From positions 1-64,000 of the forward strand of contig NZ_BNBZ01000025.1 in NCBI RefSeq assembly GCF_014656215.1: a DNA stretch of 64,000 nucleotides, given 5' to 3'. The notes below the pieces were generated by a model that was not told the origin of the DNA, searched no databases, and saw only the letters and a program-made list of their open reading frames with translations. This document shows, one piece after another, positions 15,756 through 24,368 of this stretch. The number at the start of each line of letters is the position of its first letter. Position 1 is the stretch's first letter. The position numbers and the translations under genes are program-made. The stretch comes from Streptomyces zaomyceticus. GTDB taxonomy: Bacteria; Actinomycetota; Actinomycetes; Streptomycetales; Streptomycetaceae.

Positions 15756-17561
15756 ATGGCAGCGACAGCGAAGAAGAAGAGGACGGCCAGGGGGATTCTC
15801 GCCGTCGGTGCGGGGCTCGCCACCGTCGGCGCCCTCGTCGCCGCGCTGCCCGCGGGCGCCTCGCAGGACGCGCCGGCCGGGCACGGCTCCAACGGCAAGG
15901 GCTGGGGCCGGATGGTCGACGTCCAGCTCCTCTCCTTCAACGACCTCCACGGCAACCTGGAGCCGCCGTCCGGCTCCTCGGGCAGGCTCACCCGCCTCAA
16001 GGAGGACGGCACGACCGAGGTCGTCAACAACGTCGGCGGCGCCGAGTACCTCGCCACGCATCTGCGGCAGGCCCGCGAGGGCCACCGGTACTCCGTCACG
16101 GCCGCCGCCGGCGACATGATCGGTGCCTCGCCGCTGCTCTCCGGGCTGTTCCACGACGAGCCGACCATCGAGGCGCTGAACAAGCTGAAGCTCGACGTGA
16201 GCTCGGTCGGCAACCACGAGTTCGACGAGGGCGCCCGCGAGCTGAGCCGCATACAGAACGGCGGCTGTCACCCGACCGAGGGCTGCTTCGAGGAGGGCAA
16301 GCGCTTCAAGGGGGCGAAGTTCCCGTACCTCGCGGCCAACGTGACGAACGAGAAGAGCGGCAAGCCGCTGCTCGACCCGTACTTCATCTGGGAGCGCGAC
16401 GGAGTCAGGATCGGCTTCATCGGTGTGACCCTGGAGGGCACGGCGAACATCGTCTCCGCCGAGGGCATCAAGGGCCTGAAGTTCGGCGACGAGGTCGAGA
16501 CGATCAACAAGTACGCCAAGGTGCTGGAGCGCAAGGGCGTGAAGTCGATCGTCGCGCTGCTCCACGAGGGCGGCCTGCCCGCCTCGGGCGCGTACAACTA
16601 CGACTGCGACACCCCGGGCGCCGGCGCCGGCATCTCCGGCCCGATCGTGGACATCGCCAAGAACGTCACCCCGCAGGTCGACGCCCTGGTCACCGGGCAC
16701 ACGCACCAGGCGTACGCGTGCACGATCCCGGACCCGTCGGGCAAGCCGCGCACGGTCACCTCGGCGGCATCCTTCGGCAGGCTCTACACCGACACGACGC
16801 TCACCTACGACCGTCGTACGAAGGACATCGTCCGCACCGCCGTCGCCTCCGCCAACCACGTCGTCACCCGTGACGTGGACCCGGCCGATGACATCAGCAA
16901 GCTGATCAAGCGCTGGAGCGCCCTGGCCGCGCCGATCGCGAACCGTCCCGTCGGCCACATCGCCGAGAGCATCGAGAACCCCAGCGACGTGTACGAGAAG
17001 CCGCTGGGCAATCTCATCGCCGACGCGCAGCTGGCGGGCCTGGCCCCGACCGACAAGGGCGGCGCCCAGCTCGCGCTGATGAACCCGGGCGGCGTCCGCG
17101 CGCCGCTGACCAAGGGCGCGGACAGTGTGGTGACCTACGGCCAGGCGTACACCGTCCAGCCGTTCACCAACATGATGACGGTGGTCGACCTGACCGGTGC
17201 CCAGCTGGTCACCGCGCTTCAGCAGCAGGTCAGCGGCGCCAACCTGGCGTCCCCGAAGATCCTCCAGGTGTCGAAGAACTTCTCCTACACCCTGGACATG
17301 ACGAAGGCGGGCGCCGACCGGATCGTGGTCGACTCGGTGCGGCTGAACGGCGAGCCCATCGACCCGTCGAAGAGCTACCGGGTCGCGATGAACGAGTTCC
17401 TCACGGGCGGCGGTGACGGCTTCCCGGCCCTGGCCGCCGGTGCGAACAAGCTCGTCGGCGCCTCCGACCTCGACATCTTCATCGCCTACCTGACGGCCAA
17501 CTCGTCGGCCGCCGAGCCGCTCCGGGCCCCGGCGACCGGCCGGATCACGGTCATCAAGTAG
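15756..17561 (+). CDS. Secreted 5'-nucleotidase / 2',3'-cyclic phosphodiesterase family protein
   Basis: The 601-residue protein has a basic N-terminus (KKKRTARG) and hydrophobic signal peptide ending near PAGA, so it is exported. The N-terminal calcineurin-like metallophosphoesterase domain shows LLSFNDLHGNLEP (Asp/His metal ligands), GDMIGASPL, SVGNHEFDEG and TGHTHQAY. The C-terminal 5'-nucleotidase domain, from about 385, contains NLIADAQ, ALMNPGGVR and the FLTGGGDGFP loop that binds the nucleoside base. It would release phosphate from extracellular nucleotides, matching the phosphate genes nearby. Promoter-like TTGACT lies in the leader; no PHO box. Confidence 0.93.
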   Translation: MAATAKKKRTARGILAVGAGLATVGALVAALPAGASQDAPAGHGSNGKGWGRMVDVQLLSFNDLHGNLEPPSGSSGRLTRLKEDGTTEVVNNVGGAEYLATHLRQAREGHRYSVTAAAGDMIGASPLLSGLFHDEPTIEALNKLKLDVSSVGNHEFDEGARELSRIQNGGCHPTEGCFEEGKRFKGAKFPYLAANVTNEKSGKPLLDPYFIWERDGVRIGFIGVTLEGTANIVSAEGIKGLKFGDEVETINKYAKVLERKGVKSIVALLHEGGLPASGAYNYDCDTPGAGAGISGPIVDIAKNVTPQVDALVTGHTHQAYACTIPDPSGKPRTVTSAASFGRLYTDTTLTYDRRTKDIVRTAVASANHVVTRDVDPADDISKLIKRWSALAAPIANRPVGHIAESIENPSDVYEKPLGNLIADAQLAGLAPTDKGGAQLALMNPGGVRAPLTKGADSVVTYGQAYTVQPFTNMMTVVDLTGAQLVTALQQQVSGANLASPKILQVSKNFSYTLDMTKAGADRIVVDSVRLNGEPIDPSKSYRVAMNEFLTGGGDGFPALAAGANKLVGASDLDIFIAYLTANSSAAEPLRAPATGRITVIK

Positions 17562-17587
17562 TCCTCGAAGGCTTCCGGTCCTCGTAG

Positions 17588-17630
17588 AAGGGGGCTGCCC
17601 TCCGCCGGTCCGGCGGAGGGCAGCCCCCTT
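17588..17630. terminator. Terminator of the 5'-nucleotidase gene
   Basis: A perfect 20-bp stem with only 3 loop bases (AAGGGGGCTGCCC... mirrored), 26 bases after the stop codon. One of the strongest hairpins in the window. Confidence 0.88.
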
Positions 17631-17687
17631 TCGGTCTGTCCTCCGCACCCTGGCGGATATTGACGCGGACCTGTCATCATCTGATCC

Positions 17688-18545
17688 ATGGAGCGACGAC
17701 GCTTTCTCGCCGGGGCCCTCGGGGCCGGGGCCGTACTGCTCGCCGGGGCGCCCGGGGCGCGGGCCGCGGCCGTGGACACGCGCGCGTGGATGGGCGGCCA
17801 CGGCGACGGAACGCCCCTCCAACGGCTCACCATCCCCGGTACGCACGACTCCGGAGCCCGGTTCGGCGGGCTCTGGTCGGAGTGTCAGAACACCACCGTC
17901 GCCCAGCAGCTGGACAGCGGCATCCGGTTCCTGGACGTCCGGTGCCGGGTGACCGGCGGGTCCTTCGCCATCCACCACGGCGTCTCCTACCAGAACATGA
18001 TGTTCGGGGACGTCCTCGTCGCCTGCCGGGACTTCCTCGCCGCGCACCCCTCCGAGACCGTCCTCATGCGGGTCAAGCAGGAGTACTCCTCGGACTCCGA
18101 CGCCACCTTCCGGGCGATCTTCGACGACTACCTGGACAACCGCGGCTGGCGCTCGCTGTTCCGCATCGGCGACACGGTTCCCGCCCTCGGCGAGGCCCGC
18201 GGCAAGGTCGTCCTCATCGCCGACAACGGGGGCCTGCCCGGCCTCAAGTGGTGGGACGGCGGCGCCATCGCGATCCAGGACGACTGGAACGCCCTGCCCA
18301 ACGCCAAGTACCCCAAGGTCGAGGCCCACTTCCGCAAGGCCGTCGAACAGCCCGGCAAGCTCTACATCAACTTCGTCAGCACCTCCGCGTCCCTGCCGCC
18401 GCGCTGGAACTCCGACAACCTCAACCCCCGGGTCCACGGCTTCCTGGACGGCACCGCGAGCACCTGGAGGGGCCTCGGGATCGTCCCCATGGACTTCCCG
18501 AACACCCGCTCAGGACTCGTCGAGGCCCTGCTCCGGCACAACTGA
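17688..18545 (+). CDS. Secreted PI-PLC X-domain protein (phosphatidylinositol phospholipase C family)
   Basis: The 285-residue protein begins MERRRFLAGALGAG, a Tat-type twin-arginine signal ending at about ARA. The mature enzyme follows the PI-PLC barrel: LTIPGTHDSGARFGG with the first catalytic His, RFLDVRCRV, then FAIHHGVSYQNMMFGDVL with the second His. These two His residues do acid-base chemistry in the family, which cleaves phosphatidylinositol to diacylglycerol and cyclic inositol phosphate. WNSDNLNPRVHGFL is the conserved C-terminal part. Its 3' end overlaps the 3' end of the kinase gene by 36 bases (convergent). Confidence 0.9.
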   Translation: MERRRFLAGALGAGAVLLAGAPGARAAAVDTRAWMGGHGDGTPLQRLTIPGTHDSGARFGGLWSECQNTTVAQQLDSGIRFLDVRCRVTGGSFAIHHGVSYQNMMFGDVLVACRDFLAAHPSETVLMRVKQEYSSDSDATFRAIFDDYLDNRGWRSLFRIGDTVPALGEARGKVVLIADNGGLPGLKWWDGGAIAIQDDWNALPNAKYPKVEAHFRKAVEQPGKLYINFVSTSASLPPRWNSDNLNPRVHGFLDGTASTWRGLGIVPMDFPNTRSGLVEALLRHN

Positions 18546-19964
18546 CCCCTCCGGCGGCGGTGTCGGCGCCCCCTGCAGCCGCACCGTCGCCACCGTCCCG
18601 CCCCTCTCCGCCGCGGACAGACCGACCGTGCCGCCCGCGTGGTGCACCGTGCGGGCCACGATCGACAGGCCCAGGCCGGAGCCCGGCAGGCTGCGGGCCG
18701 ACGGCGACCGCCAGAAGCGGTCGAAGACGTGCGGGAGCTCGTCCGGGGCGATGCCGGGCCCCTGGTCGCGGACCGTCAGCTCGCCCCGCATCAGGGTCAC
18801 CTCGACCGTCCCCCCGGGCGGCGAGAACTTCACGGCGTTGTCCAGGACGTTCATCAGCGCCCGCTCCAGCGCCGCCGCGTCCGCGCGCACGTACCAGGGC
18901 GCCAGGTCCGTGACGAAGGTCAGCTCCGGGCCGCGCAGCCGCGCCCGGTCCAGGGCCGCCCGCAGGATCGTGTGGAGCGGCACCACCTCGAGGGGGCCCC
19001 GCTGCGCCGCGTCCGGGCGGGCCAGCTCCTGGAGGTCGCCGATGAGCGCCGCCAGTTCCGTCATCTGGGCCTTCACCGAGGCCATCAGGGCACGCCGGTC
19101 CTCCGGCGGGATCGCCCGGCCCGTCTCCTCGCTGCGCGCGAGCAGCTCGACGTTCGTACGGAGGGAGGTGAGGGGCGTGCGGAGTTCGTGGCCGGCGTCC
19201 GTGATCAGCTGCGACTGCCGGTCCCTGGACGTCGCGAGCGCCGCCGTCATCGCGTTGAACGAGCGCGACAGACGGGCGATCTCGTCCTCGCCCTCCACCG
19301 GGATACGGACGGTCAGGTCCTCGGTCGCGGCCACGTGCTCGACCGCGCCGGTCAGCCGGTTCACCGGTTCGAGGCCGGTCCGCGCCACCCACAGCCCGGC
19401 CGCGCCCGCGCCGACGACGCCGATCCCGGAGACCAGCAGCAGCATCCAGCGCAGGGTGGACATCGAGTTGTCGATCTCGGAGAGCGGCCGGGCGACGGAG
19501 ACCGCGAGCCCGATCGGCCCCTCCTGCGGGTAGGTGTAGACCCGCATCTCCCGACCGGCGTTGTCCTTGGACGTGTGCAGCACGTACTCCAGCTGTCCCC
19601 GCGCCACCGCCAGATCGCCGTCGCCGGCGGGGATCGCGGCCTTCCCCGAGGTGCACACACTGCCGTTGGCGAGGATCACCTGCACCGTGTACGAGCCCGC
19701 CACCGGCGGCGGCGTACTGCCCTGCCGGCAGAGGGCGAGCAGACTCTGCACCCCGTTCGCGTCGAGCCGGGTGCTGCGCAGCGAGGAGTCCATCTCGGCC
19801 TCCAGCTGCGCCCGCGTCACGAACCAGCACGCGAGCGAGACCGCCGCCACGGCGACCGCGACCGCGACCGCCGTCAGCAGCGCGAGGCGGGAGCGCAGGG
19901 GGCGGGAACGGAACCAGTCCAGCGGCCGGAACCGCGCGAGTCGACCCTTGAGGGGACCGTTCAC
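18510..19964 (-). CDS. Sensor histidine kinase (MprB-like)
   Basis: This 484-residue kinase starts at GTG 19964 after GGAGGCGGAC. Two membrane segments (about 26-48 and 162-182) flank an external sensor domain with a Cys pair (LLALCRQGS... NGSVCTSGK). Then come HAMP, the dimerisation/phosphoacceptor helix with DAGHELRTPLTSLR, and the ATPase domain with LDNAVKFSPPG (N box), VRDQGPGIAPDELPHVFDRF and SLPGSGLGLSIV (G boxes). The order protease, regulator, kinase equals PepD-MprA-MprB in mycobacteria, a cell-envelope stress system. It begins just after a tandem repeat/mini-ORF at 19961-20047. Confidence 0.93.
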   Translation of the reverse strand: MNGPLKGRLARFRPLDWFRSRPLRSRLALLTAVAVAVAVAAVSLACWFVTRAQLEAEMDSSLRSTRLDANGVQSLLALCRQGSTPPPVAGSYTVQVILANGSVCTSGKAAIPAGDGDLAVARGQLEYVLHTSKDNAGREMRVYTYPQEGPIGLAVSVARPLSEIDNSMSTLRWMLLLVSGIGVVGAGAAGLWVARTGLEPVNRLTGAVEHVAATEDLTVRIPVEGEDEIARLSRSFNAMTAALATSRDRQSQLITDAGHELRTPLTSLRTNVELLARSEETGRAIPPEDRRALMASVKAQMTELAALIGDLQELARPDAAQRGPLEVVPLHTILRAALDRARLRGPELTFVTDLAPWYVRADAAALERALMNVLDNAVKFSPPGGTVEVTLMRGELTVRDQGPGIAPDELPHVFDRFWRSPSARSLPGSGLGLSIVARTVHHAGGTVGLSAAERGGTVATVRLQGAPTPPPEGSVVPEQGLDES

Positions 19965-20047
19965 CGTCCGCCTCCTCGTCCGGAACCCGTGAGGGGACCG
20001 TTCACCTGTCCGCCTTCTCGTCCGGAACCCGTCCGGGGACCGTTCAC
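19952..20047 (-). repeat. Two-and-a-half-copy tandem repeat at the regulator-kinase junction
   Basis: On the plus strand GGGGACCGTTCAC occurs three times (19952-19964, 19993-20005, 20035-20047), with periods of 41 and 42 bp; the intervening DNA (GTCCGCCTCCTCGTCCGGAA...) is repeated as well. Each minus-strand copy reads GTGAACGGTCCCC behind a purine-rich ribosome site. The last two copies frame the mini-ORF at 19961-20047. Confidence 0.9.
19961..20047 (-). CDS. 28-codon mini-ORF coupling regulator and kinase translation (candidate)
   Basis: It starts at GTG 20047-20045, which overlaps the regulator's TGA (20046-20044) as GTGA, and ends at TGA 19963-19961, which overlaps the kinase GTG (19964-19962) as GTGA. 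It reads VNGPRTGSGREGGQ followed by VNGPLTGSGRGGGR, i.e. two 14-residue repeats, low-complexity and Gly/Arg-rich. Each start has a Shine-Dalgarno-like run upstream (GGAGGAGGCGGGGA before the first). No protein function is proposed: it may just carry ribosomes from one gene to the next. It arose from the tandem repeat. Confidence 0.4.
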   Translation of the reverse strand: MNGPRTGSGREGGQVNGPLTGSGRGGGR

Positions 20048-20772
20048 TCCCCGCCTCCTCCGCGCAGCGCGTATCCCACGCCCCGCACCGTGTGCACGAG
20101 GCGCGGCTCGCCGCCCGCCTCCGTCTTGCGTCGCAGATACATCACGTACACGTCCAACGAGTTCGAGCTCGGTTCGAAGTCGAAGCCCCACACGGCCTTG
20201 AGGATCTGCTCCCGGGTGAGCACCTGCCGCGGGTGCGCCAGGAACATCTCCAGGAGGGTGAACTCGGTGCGCGTCAGCTCCACCGGCCGCCCGCCGCGGG
20301 TCACCTCGCGGGTGGCCAGGTCCATCCGCAGGTCCTCGAAGGCCAGCACATCGCTGTCGGCCGGGGCGGTGGCCGTGGCCCGGGCGTACGAGCTCCGCCG
20401 CAGCAGCGCCCTGATCCGGGCGAACAGTTCGTCCAGCTCGAAGGGCTTCACGAGGTAGTCGTCGGCGCCCGCGTCGAGCCCGGTGACCCGGTCGCCGACC
20501 GTGTCTCGGGCCGTGAGCATCAGGATCGGCACGGTGGAGCCGGAGGCCCTGATCCGCCGGGCGGCCGTCAGCCCGTCCATCCGGGGCATCTGGACGTCGA
20601 GGACGACGAGATCGGGGGCGTACGACTCCATCCGGGCGAGCGCGTCCAGACCGTCGACGGCGTCCTGCGTTTCGTATCCCTCGAAGGCGAGGCTGCGGCG
20701 CAGGGCCTCGCGCACGGCGGGCTCGTCGTCGACGATGAGGATGCGTTCGGCTTCGTGTCGCTGGTCGGTCAT
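20044..20772 (-). CDS. OmpR-family response regulator (MprA-like)
   Basis: The 242-residue regulator has a receiver domain with Asp15/Asp16 (VDDE) and phosphoacceptor Asp59 (LVVLDVQMPRMDG), the switch Thr (LMLTARD) and Lys (YLVKPFELDEL). The linker is followed by a winged-helix output domain (LTRTEFTLLEMFLAHPRQVLTREQIL... SLDVYVMYLRRKTE, the recognition helix). It ends ALRGGGGE. The sequence matches MprA-type regulators of actinobacteria. It lies between the protease (32 bases upstream) and the kinase. Transcribed with both. Confidence 0.94.
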   Translation of the reverse strand: MTDQRHEAERILIVDDEPAVREALRRSLAFEGYETQDAVDGLDALARMESYAPDLVVLDVQMPRMDGLTAARRIRASGSTVPILMLTARDTVGDRVTGLDAGADDYLVKPFELDELFARIRALLRRSSYARATATAPADSDVLAFEDLRMDLATREVTRGGRPVELTRTEFTLLEMFLAHPRQVLTREQILKAVWGFDFEPSSNSLDVYVMYLRRKTEAGGEPRLVHTVRGVGYALRGGGGE

Positions 20773-20804
20773 GGGCTCAGCGTCGCACGCCGCTCGTTCG
20801 CCGG

Positions 20805-21989
20805 TCAGCTGTCGCCGCCCGAGCGCAGACTCTCCAGGTCGGCCTTCACGGTGTCGACGGGGATCGCGAATCCGAGGCCGACGCTTCCGGCGGTGGAACC
20901 GCTCGAAGAACTGGGCGAATACATGGCCGAATTGATTCCGATGATCTCGCCGTTCATATTGATCAACGCGCCGCCGGAATTACCCGGATTCAGCGAGGCG
21001 TCGGTCTGGAGCGCCTTGTACGTGGTCTTCGAGGAGCCGGTGTCGCCGTTGAACTGCTGTCCGCCGAACTCGAACGGCCAGCCCTGCCGCGGGTCGTACT
21101 GCTGCTCCTGCTGCCGGTCCTGGCCGTCGTCGTCCTTGGCGACGGTCACGTCCCGGTCGAGCGCGGAGACGATGCCGCTGGTGACGGTGCCGGTCAGCCC
21201 CTCGGGGGAGCCGATCGCCACGACCTGGTCGCCGACCCGCACCTTGGACGAGTCGCCGAGCGTGGCGGTCTTGAGGCCGGAGGCGCCCTGGAGCTTGATG
21301 AGGGCCAGGTCCTTGTCGGGGTCGGTGCCGACGACCTCGGCCTTGTAGGACTTGCCGTCGCTGAGCTGCACGGTGATCTCGGACGCGCCGGAGATCACGT
21401 GGTTGTTGGTGACGATCTCGCCGTCGGAGGTGATGATCACGCCCGAGCCGGTGGACTTGCCGGAGTTCGCGCTCGCGGAGATCTCGACGATGGAGGGGGA
21501 GACGGCCGCGGCGACGCCGGCGACCGTTCCCGTGCTGCTCGCGGAGACATTGGTGCCGCTCACCTGGGAGGAGGCGGCGGCGGGGGTGTCGGAGCCGAGC
21601 TGCTGGACCAGCGTCGCGGTGCCGCCGCCGATCGCCGCTGCCGCGATGGCCACGGCCGCCATGAGGCCGACCCCGCGCTTGGCGCGGCGCCGGGCGCCGG
21701 GGCCGTCGGAGGACGGGGCGGACGGCGCGGACGTGGTGACGGGAGGAGCAGGCGGGCCGGTCGGCGGGACGTGTCCGCCGGAGGGCCAGATCGTCGTGCC
21801 GGGCTCGGTGACGAGCGGCTGCGTGGCGTACGGCTGCGTGGCATGCGGCTCGGTGACGATCGGCTGGGCGGCGGTCTGCTCGGCACCGGTCGGCTGCGGG
21901 CCGCCCGGGGTGTGCGGGGCGTACGGAGGCCTCGGCGGGTGCGGCGGGTAGTAGGGCTGCTGCGGCTGCTGCTCCTGGAAGTCCGTCAT
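20805..21989 (-). CDS. Membrane-anchored trypsin-like serine protease (HtrA/PepD-like)
   Basis: I start at ATG 21989, giving 394 residues. A Pro/Gln/Thr-rich cytosolic N-terminus (about 1-110) precedes one membrane segment (VGLMAAVAIAAAAIGGGTATL). The extracytoplasmic protease domain has the catalytic triad: His in IVTNNHVIS, Asp in DPDKDLALIKL, Ser in NPGNSGGALIN. Unlike most HtrA proteins it stops right after the protease domain (DLESLRSGGDS), with no PDZ domain, as in several Streptomyces relatives. The 3-gene order with the regulator and kinase resembles mycobacterial pepD-mprAB. It probably acts on misfolded envelope proteins. Confidence 0.9.
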   Translation of the reverse strand: MTDFQEQQPQQPYYPPHPPRPPYAPHTPGGPQPTGAEQTAAQPIVTEPHATQPYATQPLVTEPGTTIWPSGGHVPPTGPPAPPVTTSAPSAPSSDGPGARRRAKRGVGLMAAVAIAAAAIGGGTATLVQQLGSDTPAAASSQVSGTNVSASSTGTVAGVAAAVSPSIVEISASANSGKSTGSGVIITSDGEIVTNNHVISGASEITVQLSDGKSYKAEVVGTDPDKDLALIKLQGASGLKTATLGDSSKVRVGDQVVAIGSPEGLTGTVTSGIVSALDRDVTVAKDDDGQDRQQEQQYDPRQGWPFEFGGQQFNGDTGSSKTTYKALQTDASLNPGNSGGALINMNGEIIGINSAMYSPSSSSGSTAGSVGLGFAIPVDTVKADLESLRSGGDS

Positions 21990-22071
21990 GGCTCCGACTC
22001 TCGGAGTCGTACATGAGAGCCGTCTGAGGACCGGCTGAGAAGCCCGACAGAAGCCTGTATGCCCGATATAA

Positions 22072-22099
22072 AGAACCCCTCCCAGGGGGGAGGGGTTCT
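22072..22099 (-). terminator. Terminator downstream of the LacI gene
   Basis: A 12-bp stem AGAACCCCTCCC / GGGAGGGGTTCT with 4-base loop, between the LacI stop and the protease promoter. Confidence 0.8.
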
Positions 22100-22183
22100 C
22101 AGGGTTCTCGGGGATCCACGGGGGTGGTCCACGGTGATCCACGGGTGGCTGCAGGGGCCCTCAGGGCCCCTCAGGGCTCGGTC

Positions 22184-22243
22184 GGGACCGTGAGGCCTCG
22201 TCGTGGGACCGTGAGACCTCGCTCTCGGGACCGTGAGGCCTCC
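22184..22243. repeat. Three spaced 17-bp direct repeats after the LacI gene
   Basis: GGGACCGTGAGGCCTCG occurs at 22184-22200, 22205-22221 (one change) and 22227-22243 (one change), at a period of 21-22 bp, i.e. two turns of DNA, so all on one face. It lies in the space between LacI stop (22272) and the terminator. Either slippage or protein binding sites. Confidence 0.75.
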
Positions 22244-22271
22244 GCCGGGCTCCGGGAGCCCGGTGACCCGC

Positions 22272-23300
22272 TCAGCCGCCGTTGCAGCCGCAGGAGCGGC
22301 GGACGACCAGCGACGACGGGAAGACCTTCACGCGCTCGCGGCGCGAGCCCGCCACCCGCAGCGAGTCGTCGAGGACCAGGTCCACCGCCGCCCGTGCCAT
22401 CGCCGGCCGGTCCGAGGAGATCGTGGTCAGCGGCGGGTCGGTGAGCGCCGCCTCCTTCACGTCGTCGAAGCCGGCGACCGCCAGCTCCGAGGGCACCTCG
22501 ATGCGCAGCTCGCGCGCCGCGCGGAGCACGCCGAAGGCCTGGTCGTCGGTGGAGCAGAAGATGGCCGGCGGCCTGTCCGGGCCCGCGAGCAGCTTGAGGG
22601 CCACCTGGTAGGCGTCGTAGCGGTTGTACGGGGCCTGGAAGAGCCGGCCCTCGATCGGGAGGCCCGCCTCCAGCATGGCCCGCCGCCAGCCCTCCTCGTG
22701 GTCGGCGACCGGGTCGCCGACGGCCGGGGTGTTCGGGATGCCGCCCATGCAGGCCACGTAGGGGTAGCCGTGGTCCAGGAGGTGCTGGGTGGCGAGCTGG
22801 GCGCCGATGATGTCGTCGGTGACGACGGCGACGTCGTCCAGGGCCTCGGGGCGCTCGTGCAGCAGCACCACGCGCGCGTCCCAGGCCTCGACCTCGCTCG
22901 CAGCCCGCTCGCTCATGCCCTGGCTGACCAGGATCAGTCCGGAGACCCGCATGCCGAGGAAGGCCCGGAGGTAGTGGACCTCGCGCTCGTCGCGGTAGTC
23001 GGAGTTCCCGACGAGGACCATCTTTCCGCGCTCGGCGGCGGCCTGCTCGACCGCGTGCGCCAGCTCCGCGAAGAACGGCTGCCGCGCGTCCGGGACGATC
23101 ATGCCTATGAGATCCGTGCGCCGGGACGCCATGGCCTGCGCGACCCGGTCGGGGCGGTAGCCCAGTTCCTTGATCGCGGCGAGGACACGCTCGCGCGTGG
23201 CCGGGGCGACCGGCCGGGGTCCGTTGTTGATGACGTAGCTCACGACCGCGGTCGAGGTACCTGCCAGTCGAGCTACGTCATCCCGCGTCACCTTGGCCAC
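22272..23300 (-). CDS. LacI-family transcriptional regulator
   Basis: The 342-residue repressor starts with GTG. The N-terminal helix-turn-helix reads KVTRDDVARLAGTSTAVVSYVINNG, followed by the hinge RVAQAMASRRTDLIG and a periplasmic-binding-protein-like effector domain (IGMIVPDARQPFFAELAHAV ... STDDQAFGVLRAARELRI). It ends in an unusual Cys-x-Cys tail, SCGCNGG. Members bind sugars or nucleosides; the ligand is unknown and no sugar operon is next to it. It lies head-to-tail 24 bases downstream of glnR. Confidence 0.93.
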   Translation of the reverse strand: MAKVTRDDVARLAGTSTAVVSYVINNGPRPVAPATRERVLAAIKELGYRPDRVAQAMASRRTDLIGMIVPDARQPFFAELAHAVEQAAAERGKMVLVGNSDYRDEREVHYLRAFLGMRVSGLILVSQGMSERAASEVEAWDARVVLLHERPEALDDVAVVTDDIIGAQLATQHLLDHGYPYVACMGGIPNTPAVGDPVADHEEGWRRAMLEAGLPIEGRLFQAPYNRYDAYQVALKLLAGPDRPPAIFCSTDDQAFGVLRAARELRIEVPSELAVAGFDDVKEAALTDPPLTTISSDRPAMARAAVDLVLDDSLRVAGSRRERVKVFPSSLVVRRSCGCNGG

Positions 23301-23324
23301 GCGCGGCAGTCTACGCGGGGTGAC

Positions 23325-24152
23325 CTACCTACCGGCAGGTCGCACTGTGGCATCCGCCACGTTCCTGTCCGCCGAGGGGGTGACATCCTCCGTGGCGTCC
23401 TTGACGCGGGTGTCCGTGCGCGACCCCTCCTTGGTGCGGGCCTCCTCCTTGGCCCGCGCCTCCTCCGCCGCCCGTTCGACCTTCTCCGGGGTGACGAAGC
23501 GGTAGCCGACGTTACGGACGGTGCCGATGAGCGACTCGTGCTCCGGGCCGAGCTTGGCCCGGAGCCGCCGTACGTGGACATCGACCGTCCGGGTGCCGCC
23601 GAAGTAGTCGTACCCCCAGACCTCCTGGAGGAGCTGGGCACGCGTGAAGACGCGGCCCGGGTGCTGGGCCAGGTACTTGAGGAGCTCGAACTCCTTGAAG
23701 GTCAGGTCCAGGACCCGGCCCTTGAGCTTCGCGCTGTAGGTCGCCTCGTCGACCGACAGGTCGCCGTTGCGGATCTCCATGGGGGAGTCGTCCGCGACGA
23801 TCTGCTGGCGGCCCATCGCGAGCCGCAGGCGGGCCTCGACCTCGGCCGGACCCGCGGTGTCGAGGAGGACGTCGTCGATGCCCCAGTCGGCGGTGACGGC
23901 CGCCAGGCCGCCCTCGGTGACGACGAGGATCAGCGGACAGCCGGGTCCGGTGGAGCGGAGCAGCTGACAGAGCGAACGCACTTGCGGGAGATCGCGCCGC
24001 CCGTCGACGAGGATCACGTCCGCGCCGGGGGTGTCCACGAGGGCGGGGCCCTCCGCCGGGGCGACCCGGACGTTGTGCAGGAGCAGACCGAGGGCGGGCA
24101 GCACCTCGGTGGAAGGCTGGAGAGCGTTGGTCAGGAGCAGCAAGGAGCTCAT
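23325..24152 (-). CDS. glnR: GlnR, global nitrogen regulator (orphan OmpR type)
   Basis: The 275-residue protein controls nitrogen assimilation genes in actinomycetes. The degenerate receiver domain begins MSSLLLLTNALQPSTEVLPA and keeps only Asp50 (VILVDGRRD); known GlnR proteins are not phosphorylated there but use it to stabilise a dimer. The winged-helix output domain is fully conserved: LDLTFKEFELLKYLAQHPGR, VWGYDYFGGTRTVDVHVRRLRAKLG. A charged C-terminal tail (EARAKEEARTKEG...) continues about 45 residues. There is no kinase next to it, as expected. Confidence 0.95.
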   Translation of the reverse strand: MSSLLLLTNALQPSTEVLPALGLLLHNVRVAPAEGPALVDTPGADVILVDGRRDLPQVRSLCQLLRSTGPGCPLILVVTEGGLAAVTADWGIDDVLLDTAGPAEVEARLRLAMGRQQIVADDSPMEIRNGDLSVDEATYSAKLKGRVLDLTFKEFELLKYLAQHPGRVFTRAQLLQEVWGYDYFGGTRTVDVHVRRLRAKLGPEHESLIGTVRNVGYRFVTPEKVERAAEEARAKEEARTKEGSRTDTRVKDATEDVTPSADRNVADATVRPAGR

Positions 24153-24368
24153 GCCGCCTCACCTGCCATCGGTCGGTCGTGCTTCGTTCGCTCGCTCATC
24201 ACGCGGTTCCTCCTCGGTCCCTGCGAGGACGTGCACTGCTTCGTACGGATCACTGCGGGCTCTCGCGCCCTGAGAGCTTTTGTTCATCCGTCCGTAACAA
24301 CGGTCGGAAAACGCAAAAGGACCCGGGGGCTGCGTCGCCCGGATCCTCTGCACAGGAGAATAGCCCAC

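Noticed and set aside
15603..18437. 944-residue minus-strand frame over the 5'-nucleotidase and PI-PLC genes
   Set aside because: Mirror of two strong plus-strand genes; composition is that of GC-rich shadows.
19952..20047. GTTCAC repeats as PHO boxes
   Set aside because: The cores are 41-42 bp apart, not 11, and they are the start/stop codons of the genes.
22233..24368. Long plus-strand frame over LacI and glnR
   Set aside because: Only the part after 24369 is coding (the hydrolase); the rest is antisense to real genes.
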